Shown here piece after piece: positions 7,299 to 14,819 of a DNA stretch of 15,104 bases. The first letter of the stretch is position 1; each line of letters opens with the position of its first letter. The stretch spans positions 1 to 15,104 of the forward strand of contig SCPW01000344.1 of assembly GCA_004298605.1 (NCBI GenBank), written 5' to 3'. The position numbers and the translations under genes are program-made. The notes below the pieces were generated by a model, which was not told where the DNA came from, ran no database searches, and saw only the letters and a program-made list of their open reading frames with translations. The stretch comes from Gallionella sp. Lineage in GTDB: Bacteria > Pseudomonadota > Gammaproteobacteria > Burkholderiales > Gallionellaceae.

Positions 7299-8544
7299 CG
7301 TGCTGCTGTATAACGCCAGGAATGCGGCGCGGGAAACTTTTGTTCCGGCAGCGGCACGGCGCGCCGCGCTGCTGCCGCTGATCCTTCTGGCCGCCTGCGT
7401 CGCGCCGCCCAAGCCGCCCGTTGCACCCCCGCCCGCAGCCATTTTGCCGCCCGCCGCTGTTCCGTCCGCCGCGCCGTTTGCGGTGAGCAAGTGGGAGATG
7501 TTGCCGGATTGGCAAACGACAGATTTGCAACCCGCCTGGGCGGCCTTCCTGCAAAGCTGCCGCACGCTGAAAAACAAGCCCGGATGGCAGGCGGTATGCG
7601 GGCGCACCGAGGGCATGGCGCAACCGGACAATGCCGCGTTGCGCACCTTTTTCGAGGAAGGCTTTACACCCTACCAGGTGTTCAATCCGGACGGCTCATC
7701 GCAAGGGTTGATTACCGGCTACTACGAGCCGAAACTTGCCGGCAGCCGTGTCAGGACAGATCGTTTCCGCTATCCGCTGTATGCCGTGCCGGACGATTTG
7801 CTGACCATCGATTTGAGCGAGGCATATCCGCAGTTGAAAGATATGCGTTTGCGCGGGCGGCTGCAAGGCAGGCGCGTTGTGCCCTATTACAACCGCGCCG
7901 AAATCGACAACGGGAAAACCGCGCTGCAAGGGCGCGAATTATTCTGGGTGGACAATGCGGTCGAGTTGTTTTTCCTGCAAATCCAGGGCTCGGGGCGCAT
8001 CGAATTGCCGGACGGCAGTTTGGTGAAAGTCGGCTATGCCGAGCAGAACGGCCACCCTTACATTTCTATCGGCAAAAAGCTGATCGAAATGGGCGAGCTC
8101 AAAGCGGAGGAAGCCTCGATGCAGGGCATCAAGCGCTGGGCGGAACAGCATCCGGACAAGCTCGGCGCGCTGCTGGCGCAAAACCCCAGCTACGTGTTTT
8201 TCCGCGAGTTGCCGAACGGGTTGTCCGCGCCGCTGGGCGCGTTGGGTGTACCGCTGACCGAGGCGTACAGCATCGCGGTGGACGCGCGCACCATCCCGCT
8301 CGGCGCGCCGGTATTTCTCGCGACGACTTACCCGAATACGGCAGAGCCGTTGAACCGGTTAATGCTGGCGCAAGACACCGGTGGCGCAATCAAGGGCGCG
8401 GTGCGCGCGGATTTTTTCTGGGGGTTCGGCGAGCAGGCCGGCGCCCGGGCCGGGCGCATGAAACAAAGCGGGCAGATGTGGGTGCTGTTTCCCAAGGGTG
8501 CGGAACCCGACCTCAATTTGGGGGCGCGATCCATCGCAATGTAG
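7285..8544 (+). CDS. mltA: Membrane-bound lytic murein transglycosylase A (lipoprotein)
   Basis: The 419-residue enzyme cleaves the MurNAc-GlcNAc bond of peptidoglycan, leaving 1,6-anhydro-muropeptides. A lipoprotein signal is visible: RR, a short hydrophobic run, and lipobox LAAC with C38 as the lipidated residue. A proline/alanine-rich tether follows (40-66). The MltA barrel domain is at about 135-305 (LITGYYEP, YYNRAEID, LQIQGSGRI). The 3D domain at about 325-405 has its three aspartates in AVDART (D333), AQDTGGAIKG (D364) and RADFFWG (D376). The start is GTG 7285, overlapping apaG; GTG 7300 is an alternative and both keep the signal. The last residues (GARSIAM) and the TAG stop come from repeat-like DNA: GGGGCGCGAT at 8521-8530 and again at 8544-8553, the latter inside the inverted-repeat element. 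Confidence 0.95.
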   Translation: MFCINVLLYNARNAARETFVPAAARRAALLPLILLAACVAPPKPPVAPPPAAILPPAAVPSAAPFAVSKWEMLPDWQTTDLQPAWAAFLQSCRTLKNKPGWQAVCGRTEGMAQPDNAALRTFFEEGFTPYQVFNPDGSSQGLITGYYEPKLAGSRVRTDRFRYPLYAVPDDLLTIDLSEAYPQLKDMRLRGRLQGRRVVPYYNRAEIDNGKTALQGRELFWVDNAVELFFLQIQGSGRIELPDGSLVKVGYAEQNGHPYISIGKKLIEMGELKAEEASMQGIKRWAEQHPDKLGALLAQNPSYVFFRELPNGLSAPLGALGVPLTEAYSIAVDARTIPLGAPVFLATTYPNTAEPLNRLMLAQDTGGAIKGAVRADFFWGFGEQAGARAGRMKQSGQMWVLFPKGAEPDLNLGARSIAM

Positions 8545-8666
8545 GGGCGCGATTTAACCAGCAACTTGGCTGGCGTCTTTTGCCAGCTTAGTCGATTGGC
8601 TATGCAAAGCCATCGCGCCCTTCTTCTTGCATACGAAAACCAGGGCGCGATAAATCGCGCCCCTAC
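8541..8666. repeat. 126 bp element with 16 bp perfect terminal inverted repeats (MITE/REP-like) between convergent genes
   Basis: GTAGGGGCGCGATTTA at 8541-8556 is exactly repeated in inverse orientation at 8651-8666. Inside are further hairpins: CCAGC/GCTGG near 8558-8573 and GGCT/AGCC near 8598-8611. The right end alone forms GGGCGCGA-TAAA-TCGCGCCC (8643-8662). It fills the gap between mltA and the LOV-like GGDEF gene, and its left arm contains the mltA TAG. No coding potential is seen. It may be a non-autonomous mobile element or a palindromic repeat acting as terminator. No flanking target duplication was recognised. Confidence 0.75.
8643..8662. terminator. Candidate bidirectional hairpin between convergent genes
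   Basis: A perfect 8 bp GC-rich stem GGGCGCGA/TCGCGCCC with a TAAA loop lies 8 bp beyond the stop of the minus-strand gene and about 100 bp beyond the mltA stop. There is no T run on either side, so intrinsic termination would be weak; it may instead stabilise the 3' ends. Confidence 0.4.
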
Positions 8667-8669
8667 GGT

Positions 8670-9623
8670 TTAACCGGCGAGATGGACGCAGTTGCGCCCG
8701 TTGTGCTTGGCGGCAAATAACTCGCGCTCGGCCATGCCGATAATCTCTTCCCCGGTGGTTTCGCGGCCAAACAGCCGGTGTACGCCGCCGATGCTGACTG
8801 TCACGATGCCGTGCGGCGAATCGCCGTTCGGGATGTTGAGCGCGCGCACTTGCTCGCAGAGTTTCTGGGCGTGGCGCCGCAGGTCGTCGAGGTTGGCGGC
8901 CAGCGTTATGACCGCGAATTCTTCGCCGTCATAGCGCGCCGCGCAGTCCGATGTGCGCACGAACGATCTGGCGATGCAATCGCCCACCATGCGCAGGCAC
9001 TCATCCCCCGCCGACCGGCCGTAACGCTCGTTGAATTGCCTGAAATAATCGAGGTCGATCATCAGCACCGACACTTCGCTATGGGTGCGTTGAGCGGTGG
9101 AGCGCAGGCTGGCGAATTGCTCGTCAAAATGGCGGCGGTTGCTGAGCCCGACCAGCGGGTCGATGCAAGCCAGAGTATTCAGTTGCCGGTTGAGCGTCTG
9201 CAAATCGAGATTGGATTGGCGCAAATGTTGTTCGAGCAGGATGCGCGCCGTCACATCTTTCTGGATGCCGATGTAATGTGTCAGCTTTCCTTCAGCGTTA
9301 TGCACCGGGGAAATGCTGAGCTCATTCCAGAACATCTGGCCATCCTTGCGGTAATTGCGCAACGTGACAACGCAGCTTTCCTCTTTGGCGACGGCGGCGC
9401 GGATAGCGTCCAGCCCCGGCTGCCCGGAGTCGATCCCCTGCAGGATGCGGTAATTCTTGCCGATGACTTCGGCAGAGGTATAGCCGGTCAGTTTCTCGAA
9501 CCCCCCATTGACATAAATCAGCGGGAAGCCCTTCTTCTTCGCATCGGCGATGGTGATGCCGTCGCGCGACTGATCCATCGCACGCGCCAGCAAGTCGCGC
9601 GGGATTTTTCCCGGGGTATCCAT
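8670..9623 (-). CDS. LOV-like PAS-GGDEF protein lacking the photoactive cysteine (putative diguanylate cyclase)
   Basis: This 317-residue cytoplasmic protein has an N-terminal PAS domain (about 12-126) of clear LOV type, a short coiled linker (127-152) and a GGDEF domain (about 153-316). The LOV flavin-loop motif, normally GxNCRFLQG, reads GKNYRILQG (55-63), with Tyr58 replacing the adduct-forming cysteine. The other flavin-contacting positions are kept: N90 (RNYRKDG), N100 (FWNEL) and Q121 (GIQKDVT). The cyclase signature is DGEEF (232-236) rather than GGEEF, so activity is likely but not certain. An I-site RTSD (223-226) lies five residues ahead. ATG 9623 has an excellent AGGAGG site. It begins 8 bp after the dsbC stop, so both are in one operon. 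It ends at the inverted-repeat element. Confidence 0.9.
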   Translation of the reverse strand: MDTPGKIPRDLLARAMDQSRDGITIADAKKKGFPLIYVNGGFEKLTGYTSAEVIGKNYRILQGIDSGQPGLDAIRAAVAKEESCVVTLRNYRKDGQMFWNELSISPVHNAEGKLTHYIGIQKDVTARILLEQHLRQSNLDLQTLNRQLNTLACIDPLVGLSNRRHFDEQFASLRSTAQRTHSEVSVLMIDLDYFRQFNERYGRSAGDECLRMVGDCIARSFVRTSDCAARYDGEEFAVITLAANLDDLRRHAQKLCEQVRALNIPNGDSPHGIVTVSIGGVHRLFGRETTGEEIIGMAERELFAAKHNGRNCVHLAG

Positions 9624-9631
9624 GTTCCCTC

Positions 9632-10330
9632 CTACTTCCCTGCGGTCCCGTTAAAATGTTTTTCCAGCTCTTCCGCGGGCAGATACCCGGGAACCTGCGT
9701 CCCATCGCCAAAAATCAAATTCGGGGTGCCGGTAACGCGATGTTTTTTGCCCAAGGCCAATACCTTTTCGGTTGGCGTATTGCAGACCGCCCTGGCCGGC
9801 GCGATGTCGTTCAGCATTAAATCATCCCACGCCTTGACCGGATCTTTCGCGCAATACACATTGCGCACGAGCTCATCCGAGCCCTGGAAAATAGGATACA
9901 AAAAAATGTACAGCGTGACATCGTTTACCTTGACCAGCTCTTTTTCCAGGCGTTTGCAGAAGCCGCATTTCGGATCGGAAAAAAAAGCCAGCCTGCGCTT
10001 GCCGTTTCCTTTTACCTTTTTCACCGCAAGTTCGAGCGGCAGCTTGTCGAACTCGATAGCAAACAATTGTCGGCGGCGCTCTTCGCTCAAGTCGCGGCGG
10101 CTTTTTGCCTCGATTATATTGCCGTCGAACACATACTGCCCTTGCGCGTCGGTGTACAAAAGCTGGTCGCCGACGACAATCTCATACAGCCCCGCATAGG
10201 GCGTTTTGACGACATGTTCGAGCTTGCCGATGTTGGAAAATCTGCTTTGCAGCGACTGGCGGATTTCGCTCTCCCCGGCGTGCGCGGAAGATAGCAAAGC
10301 AAAGAAAAGCAGGGCGAAAAGTTTTTTCAT
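9632..10330 (-). CDS. dsbC: DsbC-like periplasmic thiol:disulfide interchange protein
   Basis: The 232-residue protein should reshuffle wrong disulfides in periplasmic proteins. It has a Sec signal peptide (MKKLFALLFFALLSSAHA, cleavage after A18). An N-terminal dimerisation domain of the DsbC/DsbG type follows (about 20-80, YEIVVGDQLLYTDAQG). The thioredoxin-fold domain has the active site CGFC at 122-125 (CGYC in E. coli DsbC) within FFSDPKCGFCKRLE, and the cis-proline loop TGTP at 200-203. C160 and C183 match the position of the second, structural disulfide. Length equals the family norm. The start at 10330 is fixed by the signal peptide; its ribosome site is weak. It is the first gene of a two-gene operon with the LOV-like GGDEF gene, an unusual partner. 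DsbG is less likely given the CGFC and the size. Confidence 0.93.
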   Translation of the reverse strand: MKKLFALLFFALLSSAHAGESEIRQSLQSRFSNIGKLEHVVKTPYAGLYEIVVGDQLLYTDAQGQYVFDGNIIEAKSRRDLSEERRRQLFAIEFDKLPLELAVKKVKGNGKRRLAFFSDPKCGFCKRLEKELVKVNDVTLYIFLYPIFQGSDELVRNVYCAKDPVKAWDDLMLNDIAPARAVCNTPTEKVLALGKKHRVTGTPNLIFGDGTQVPGYLPAEELEKHFNGTAGK

Positions 10331-10419
10331 GGTGAAGTCTCGTCGGTTAATTGAGGGCGTGTCGCATCAGCAATGTGAGAGGGCGCCATCCGGTCGCCAC
10401 GTCAAAATTCATGGCGGCA

Positions 10420-10428
10420 ATCATAGCA
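10420..10428 (-). promoter_or_regulatory. Candidate extended -10 promoter for dsbC and the LOV-like GGDEF gene
   Basis: On the minus strand the sequence is TGC followed by TATGAT (10425-10420), an extended -10. It would give a leader of about 80 nt to the dsbC ATG. No convincing -35 is seen. Confidence 0.4.
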
Positions 10429-10445
10429 TGGCGCCGAGTTTCCTT

Positions 10446-10451
10446 TATAAT
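10446..10451 (+). promoter_or_regulatory. Consensus -10 (TATAAT) ahead of dusB-fis
   Basis: TATAAT is a perfect -10 box lying 39 bp before the dusB ATG. The -35 region is poor. It is about 20 bp from the opposing dsbC -10, so the two promoters may interfere. The C-rich stretch between it and the start resembles a growth-rate-controlled discriminator, which would suit an operon containing fis; this is inference. Confidence 0.45.
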
Positions 10452-10489
10452 TACACCCCCTCGCAAAAACCCCCTTGTGTAAAACCAGG

Positions 10490-11497
10490 ATGCGCATCGG
10501 CCCCTACCAGCTCAGGAATAATCTCATCGTTGCCCCTATGGCGGGGGTGACCGACCGCCCTTTCCGCCAATTATGCAAACGCATGGGCGCGGGCATGGCG
10601 GTGAGCGAGATGGTAGCGTCCAACTCCCTTTTGTACGGCTCGGAAAAAACCAGACGGCGCGCCGACCACGAAGGCGAAGCCGAGCCGGTCTCGGTGCAGG
10701 TTCTCGGGGCCGATGCCAAAATGCTGGCGCAGGCCGCGAAGTACAACGTCGATCGCGGCGCGCAAATCATCGACATCAACATGGGCTGCCCGGCCAAAAA
10801 AGTCTGCAACGTGATGGCGGGTTCCGCGCTGTTGCGTGACGAGCCGCTGGTCGCCCGATTGCTGGAAGCCGTGGTCGGCGCGGTGGACGTGCCCGTCACC
10901 CTCAAGATACGCACCGGCTGGGACACGCGTGACCGCAATGCGATACGCATCGCCAAAATTGCGGAAAACGCCGGCATCCAGGCGCTCGCGATCCATGGCC
11001 GCACCCGCGCCTGCGCCTATACCGGCGATGCCGAATACGACACCATCGCGGCGGTGAAGGCCAGCGTGAATATCCCCATCATCGCCAACGGCGACATCAC
11101 CACGCCGGAAAAAGCCCGACACGTCTTGGAACACACCGGCGCGGATGCCGTAATGATCGGTCGCGCCGCGCAAGGCCGCCCGTGGCTGTTCCGCGAGATC
11201 GAGCATTTCCTCAAGACCGGCGCGCATCTGCCCGCGCCGGAGATCGGCGAAATCCATCGCGTGCTGGTGGCGCACGTGCATGAGCTGTATGATTTTTACG
11301 GCGAATATACCGGCCTGCGCGTGGCGCGCAAACACATTTCCTGGTACACCAGGGGGCTGGTCGGCTCTGCCCAATTCCGCCACCAGATGAACCAGTTGGC
11401 AAGCCCTGCCGGGCAGTTGGCGGCGGTGGGCGACTTTTTTGCGGAGCAGGCGCAGCGCGGGACGCGGCTGCATTACCTCGAGGAATTGGCGGCATGA
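10490..11497 (+). CDS. dusB: tRNA-dihydrouridine synthase B
   Basis: The 335-residue flavoenzyme reduces a specific uridine in the tRNA D-loop to dihydrouridine using NADPH. The DusB opening MRIGPYQLRNNLIVAPMAGVTDRPFR is present. The catalytic cysteine is C100 in MGCPAKKVCN. The FMN-phosphate and tRNA-contact segments NGDI (about 206) and GADAVMIGRAAQGRPWLF follow. A C-terminal helical tRNA-binding domain fills the last 90 residues (LRVARKHISWYTRG). ATG 10490 matches the E. coli DusB N-terminus; a TTG at 10475 is open but adds five residues not expected. The stop overlaps the fis start as ATGA (11494-11497). dusB-fis is a conserved operon in gamma- and betaproteobacteria, in which translation of the first gene supports expression of the second. 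Confidence 0.97.
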   Translation: MRIGPYQLRNNLIVAPMAGVTDRPFRQLCKRMGAGMAVSEMVASNSLLYGSEKTRRRADHEGEAEPVSVQVLGADAKMLAQAAKYNVDRGAQIIDINMGCPAKKVCNVMAGSALLRDEPLVARLLEAVVGAVDVPVTLKIRTGWDTRDRNAIRIAKIAENAGIQALAIHGRTRACAYTGDAEYDTIAAVKASVNIPIIANGDITTPEKARHVLEHTGADAVMIGRAAQGRPWLFREIEHFLKTGAHLPAPEIGEIHRVLVAHVHELYDFYGEYTGLRVARKHISWYTRGLVGSAQFRHQMNQLASPAGQLAAVGDFFAEQAQRGTRLHYLEELAA

Positions 11498-11778
11498 GCG
11501 ATTGTGTGGTGAACGAAAATGACATAGCGCGCTGTGTGCGCAAGGCGCTCAAGGAATATTTCAAAGACCTTGACGGCGAAGCCCCCTGCTGCGGCATGTA
11601 CGGCATGGTGATGGACTGCGTCGAAAAACCTCTGATTGAAATGGTGCTGGAACATGCCGCCGGCAACCAGACACGCACCTCGGAAATGCTGGGCATCAAC
11701 CGCAACACCTTGCGCAAAAAAATGCTGCATCACGGCATCCCGTACATATTTGAAGAGCGCCGCCGCAGCCCGGAATGA
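11494..11778 (+). CDS. fis: Fis-family nucleoid-associated DNA-binding protein
   Basis: The 94-residue protein carries the Fis C-terminal helix-turn-helix (about 52-82, AAGNQTRTSEMLGINRNTLRKKM) and the dimer helices before it (VEKPLIEMVLEH). Fis bends DNA and tunes rRNA, recombination and growth-phase genes. The start ATG 11494 overlaps the dusB stop by 4 bp. Two features are unlike most relatives. The end runs about twelve residues beyond the usual stop after the recognition helix (IPYIFEERRRSPE). The N-terminal half carries five cysteines (C4, C14, C32, C33, C42), including a CC pair just before GMYGMV. The operon position supports a bona fide Fis rather than an NtrC-type fragment. Confidence 0.94.
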   Translation: MSDCVVNENDIARCVRKALKEYFKDLDGEAPCCGMYGMVMDCVEKPLIEMVLEHAAGNQTRTSEMLGINRNTLRKKMLHHGIPYIFEERRRSPE

Positions 11779-11836
11779 CTGAGCCTGACAGGCCGCCCCC
11801 TTAAACCCACGAATTTATTTTCAAACTGGAACCCTC

Positions 11837-13426
11837 ATGGCAGCAATCAAACAGGCCCTCATCAGCGTATCGGACAAATCCGGCGTTCTCGAATTTGCGC
11901 TGGGCCTGGCCCAGCTTGGCGTAACCCTCCTCTCCACCGGCGGCACGGCAAAACTGTTTGCCGATAACGGCATTCCGGTCACCGAGGTGGCCGATTACAC
12001 CGGCTTCCCGGAGATGCTGGACGGGCGCGTCAAGACGCTGCAACCGAAAGTTCACGCGGGTATTCTGGCGCGGCGCGATCTGCCGGAGCATGTCGCCACG
12101 TTGGAACAGCACGGCATCCCGACCATCGACCTGGTCGTGGTGAACCTGTACCCGTTTGCCGCGACCATCGCCAAACCCGGCTGTACGCTGGACGATGCTA
12201 TCGAAAACATCGACATCGGCGGCCCGACCATGGTGCGCGCGGCGGCGAAGAACCACGCCCACGTCGCCATCGTCACCGACCCGGCGGATTACGCGGATAT
12301 ACTGGCCGAGATGCAAACCAACAACGGTGCGGTGAGCGACGCGACCCGTTTCGATCTGGCGAAAAAAGCGTTCTCGCACACCGCCGCTTACGACAGCGCG
12401 ATCAGCAATTACCTCACCGCGATCAACGCGGATGGTGCGCGCAGCGAATTCCCGGCGCAGATCAATTTCAATTTCGCCAAAGTGCAAGACATGCGCTACG
12501 GCGAAAACCCGCATCAACAGGCCGCGTTTTACCGCGACCTCAACCCGGTGGCGGGCGGCCCTTCGACTTTGCTCAGGACAGGCATCGCCGACTACACCCA
12601 GTTGCAGGGCAAGGAGCTGAGCTACAACAACATCGGCGATGCCGATGCGGCCTGGGAATTGGTCAAGACCTTCGATCAGCCCGCCTGCGTCATCGTCAAG
12701 CACGCCAACCCGTGCGGCGTGGCGGTAGCCGACAGCGCGCTGAACGCCTACAAGCTGGCTTACGCCACCGACACCACCTCCGCGTTCGGCGGCATCATCG
12801 CCTTCAACCGCGAGCTGGATGAAGCGAGCGCCGCGCAGATCACCGCCAACCAGTTCGTCGAGCTCATCATCGCGCCGAGCGCCTCCGATGCGGCGCTCAA
12901 AGTGACGGCGGCGAAGCAAAACGTGCGTGTGCTGACCGTGCCGCTGTCCAATGCACACAACCAATACGACGTGAAGCGCGTCGGCGGCGGCCTGCTGGTG
13001 CAATCGCCGGATGCGCTGAATGTGCAGGCCTCGCAACTCAAAGTGGTGACCAAGGCGCAGCCCTCCAGGGAGCAACTGCAAGACCTGCTGTTCGCCTGGC
13101 GCGTGGCGAAATACGTGAAATCCAACGCGATCGTATTCTGCAAAAACGGCCAGACGCTGGGCGTGGGCGCGGGGCAGATGAGCCGCGTGGACAGCACGCG
13201 CATCGCCGGCATCAAGGCGCAGAACGCCGGCCTGAGTCTGGCGGATTCCGTGGTGTCATCCGACGCCTTCTTCCCGTTCCGCGACGGCATCGACGTGTTG
13301 GCCGCAGCGGGCGCGAAAGCGGTAATCCAACCCGGCGGCTCGATGCGCGACGCGGAAGTGATCGCGGCGGCGGACGAGCATGGGCTGGCGATGGTGTTTA
13401 CCGGCTTCAGGCATTTCAGGCATTAA
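11837..13426 (+). CDS. purH: Bifunctional AICAR transformylase/IMP cyclohydrolase
   Basis: The 529-residue protein performs the last two steps of IMP synthesis: formylation of AICAR from 10-formyl-THF, then ring closure. The N-terminal MGS-like cyclohydrolase domain covers about 1-150 ([48 protein letters not shown]). The transformylase domain follows, with [15 protein letters not shown] (218-232), the AICAR-site KHANPCG (288-294), TSAFGG and the C-terminal FRHFRH. Between [12 protein letters not shown] and [14 protein letters not shown] there are about eight extra residues (around GPSTLLRTG, 241-249), encoded by the dispersed repeat at 12561-12583. The site is a linker ahead of the substrate loop, so function may be retained. 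The start at 11837 has GGA eight bases upstream. fis ends 58 bp before without a clear terminator. Confidence 0.97.
   Translation: MAAIKQALISVSDKSGVLEFALGLAQLGVTLLSTGGTAKLFADNGIPVTEVADYTGFPEMLDGRVKTLQPKVHAGILARRDLPEHVATLEQHGIPTIDLVVVNLYPFAATIAKPGCTLDDAIENIDIGGPTMVRAAAKNHAHVAIVTDPADYADILAEMQTNNGAVSDATRFDLAKKAFSHTAAYDSAISNYLTAINADGARSEFPAQINFNFAKVQDMRYGENPHQQAAFYRDLNPVAGGPSTLLRTGIADYTQLQGKELSYNNIGDADAAWELVKTFDQPACVIVKHANPCGVAVADSALNAYKLAYATDTTSAFGGIIAFNRELDEASAAQITANQFVELIIAPSASDAALKVTAAKQNVRVLTVPLSNAHNQYDVKRVGGGLLVQSPDALNVQASQLKVVTKAQPSREQLQDLLFAWRVAKYVKSNAIVFCKNGQTLGVGAGQMSRVDSTRIAGIKAQNAGLSLADSVVSSDAFFPFRDGIDVLAAAGAKAVIQPGGSMRDAEVIAAADEHGLAMVFTGFRHFRH
12561..12583 (+). repeat. Short dispersed repeat, copy 2, inside purH
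   Basis: CTTCGAC + TTT + GCTCAGGACAGGC, one base longer in the middle than the copy at 923-944. It is read as PSTLLRTG and lies in a linker of PurH that is about eight residues shorter in relatives I can recall (the E. coli segment between AAFY and LSYNN is clearly shorter). The copies share the codons CTC AGG ACA GGC in the same frame. Confidence 0.75.
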
Positions 13427-13433
13427 ATGCCTT

Positions 13434-13516
13434 GGGAAGGGAGAAGGGAGAAGGGTGAAGGGTAGAGTCGTGGCACGCAACGGTTTTTACCCTTATCCCT
13501 TCCCTCTTCCCCCTTC
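13434..13516. repeat. G-tract array and imperfect inverted repeat between purH and purD
   Basis: The plus strand has five GGG runs at 13434-13462 with loops of 2, 4, 4 and 4 bases, matching a G-quadruplex pattern. A mirrored pyrimidine arm with CCC runs lies at 13490-13513. The two arms can pair imperfectly around a loop of about 25 bases. It sits 8 bp after the purH stop and 22 bp before the purD start, and may modulate purD expression. Confidence 0.55.
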
Positions 13517-13538
13517 TCAATCTTAAGGAAAGAATGAA

Positions 13539-14819
13539 ATGAAAATTTTGGTTATCGGTTCCGGCGGACGTGAACACGCATTGGCGTGGCGTCTAGCACA
13601 AAGCGCCAAAGTGCAAAAGGTTTATGTCGCGCCGGGTAATGCCGGTACGGCAATGGAAGACGGCCTAGAAAATGTCGCACTGAATACTGTCGATGAGTTG
13701 CTCGCCTTCGCGCAACGCGAGGACATCTACCTCACCGTGGTCGGCCCGGAAGCGCCGCTGGCGGCGGGGGTGGTGGATGCCTTTCGCAAGGCGGGATTGA
13801 AAATCTTCGGCCCGACCAAGGCGGCCGCGCAACTGGAAAGCTCCAAGGACTTTGCCAAAGCTTTCATGGTGCGCCACCATATTCCCACCGCGTTCTATCA
13901 GACTTTCAGCGATGTTGCGGGCGCACACGCCTATGTGGACAAACACGGTGCGCCTATCGTCATCAAGGCCGACGGCCTCGCTGCGGGCAAGGGCGTGGTG
14001 GTGGCGATGACGCTGGATGAGGCGCATCAGGCCATCGACATGATGCTGTCCGATAACAAGCTGGGCGATGCCGGTGCGCGCGTGGTGATCGAAGAATTTC
14101 TGGCGGGCGAAGAAGCCAGTTTCATCGTCATGGTGGACGGCCATCACGTATTGCCGCTGGCCACCAGCCAGGACCATAAGCGCCTGCTGGATGGGGACCA
14201 GGGCCCCAACACCGGCGGCATGGGCGCGTATTCTCCCGCGCCGGTGGTGACCCCGGAAATCCACGCGCGCGTGCTGCGCGAAGTGATTCAGCCGGTGGTG
14301 CATGGCATGGGACAGGAAGGCCATACTTACACGGGCTTCCTGTATGCCGGATTGATGATAGACCCGCACGGCGGCATCAAGGTGCTGGAGTTCAACTGCC
14401 GCATGGGCGACCCGGAAACCCAGCCGATCATGCTGCGCCTGAAGAGCGATTTCCTCACGCTGGTGGAACACGCGGTGAACGGCACGCTCGACAAAGTCGA
14501 AGCCGAATGGGACCGGCGCACCGCGCTGGGCATCGTGCTGGCGGCGGCAAATTACCCCGACACGCCACGCAAAGGCGATGCCATCACCGGCTTGCCGAAA
14601 AAAGCTGCGGAAGATGCGCATGTGTTCCATGCGGGAACGGCGATGCGTGATGGCAAGGTGGTCACCAACGGCGGGCGCGTGCTCTGCGCCACCGCACTGG
14701 GCGACAGCGTGAAAATGGCACAGCGCCGCGCTTATCAGGTTGCCGATGAAATTTCCTTCGACGGCTGCCAGATGCGCCGTGATATTGGCTATCGCGCGAT
14801 TACATCTCTCAAAAAGTAA
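13539..14819 (+). CDS. purD: Phosphoribosylamine-glycine ligase (GAR synthetase)
   Basis: The 426-residue ATP-grasp enzyme joins glycine to 5-phosphoribosylamine, step two of purine synthesis. Visible marks: the N-domain loop GSGGREHAL (8-16); [13 protein letters not shown] (68-80); the ATP-grasp lysine loop [13 protein letters not shown] (143-155); [25 protein letters not shown] (222-235); and the metal-binding [12 protein letters not shown] (284-295). Length and ends match the family. AAGGA lies about ten bases before ATG 13539. It follows purH by 112 bp, a gap filled by the G-tract inverted repeat, and is followed with no gap by the tsaC-like frame. A purH-purD pair is the usual arrangement in proteobacteria. 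Confidence 0.97.
   Translation: MKILVIGSGGREHALAWRLAQSAKVQKVYVAPGNAGTAMEDGLENVALNTVDELLAFAQREDIYLTVVGPEAPLAAGVVDAFRKAGLKIFGPTKAAAQLESSKDFAKAFMVRHHIPTAFYQTFSDVAGAHAYVDKHGAPIVIKADGLAAGKGVVVAMTLDEAHQAIDMMLSDNKLGDAGARVVIEEFLAGEEASFIVMVDGHHVLPLATSQDHKRLLDGDQGPNTGGMGAYSPAPVVTPEIHARVLREVIQPVVHGMGQEGHTYTGFLYAGLMIDPHGGIKVLEFNCRMGDPETQPIMLRLKSDFLTLVEHAVNGTLDKVEAEWDRRTALGIVLAAANYPDTPRKGDAITGLPKKAAEDAHVFHAGTAMRDGKVVTNGGRVLCATALGDSVKMAQRRAYQVADEISFDGCQMRRDIGYRAITSLKK

Noticed and set aside
7741..7770. TCAGGACAG string in mltA as a third copy of the dispersed repeat
   Set aside because: Only nine bases agree, the flanks differ, and the encoded VRTDRFRYPLYAVP fits normal MltA sequence.
8778..10199. Long plus-strand open frame across the LOV-like GGDEF gene and dsbC
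   Set aside because: It spans two well-identified minus-strand genes and their junction; composition is that of a shadow frame.
11779..11836. Terminator between fis and purH
   Set aside because: Only a GCCTG-A-CAGGC palindrome without a workable loop or T tract is present.
11801..13081. 426-codon minus-strand frame opposite purH
   Set aside because: Complementary to conserved PurH motifs. Its peptide CPEQSRR arises from reading the dispersed repeat in reverse and has no independent support.
13418..13432. AGGCAT-TAA-ATGCCT palindrome across the purH stop as a terminator
   Set aside because: Six-base stem with a three-base loop, no T run after it; too weak to call.
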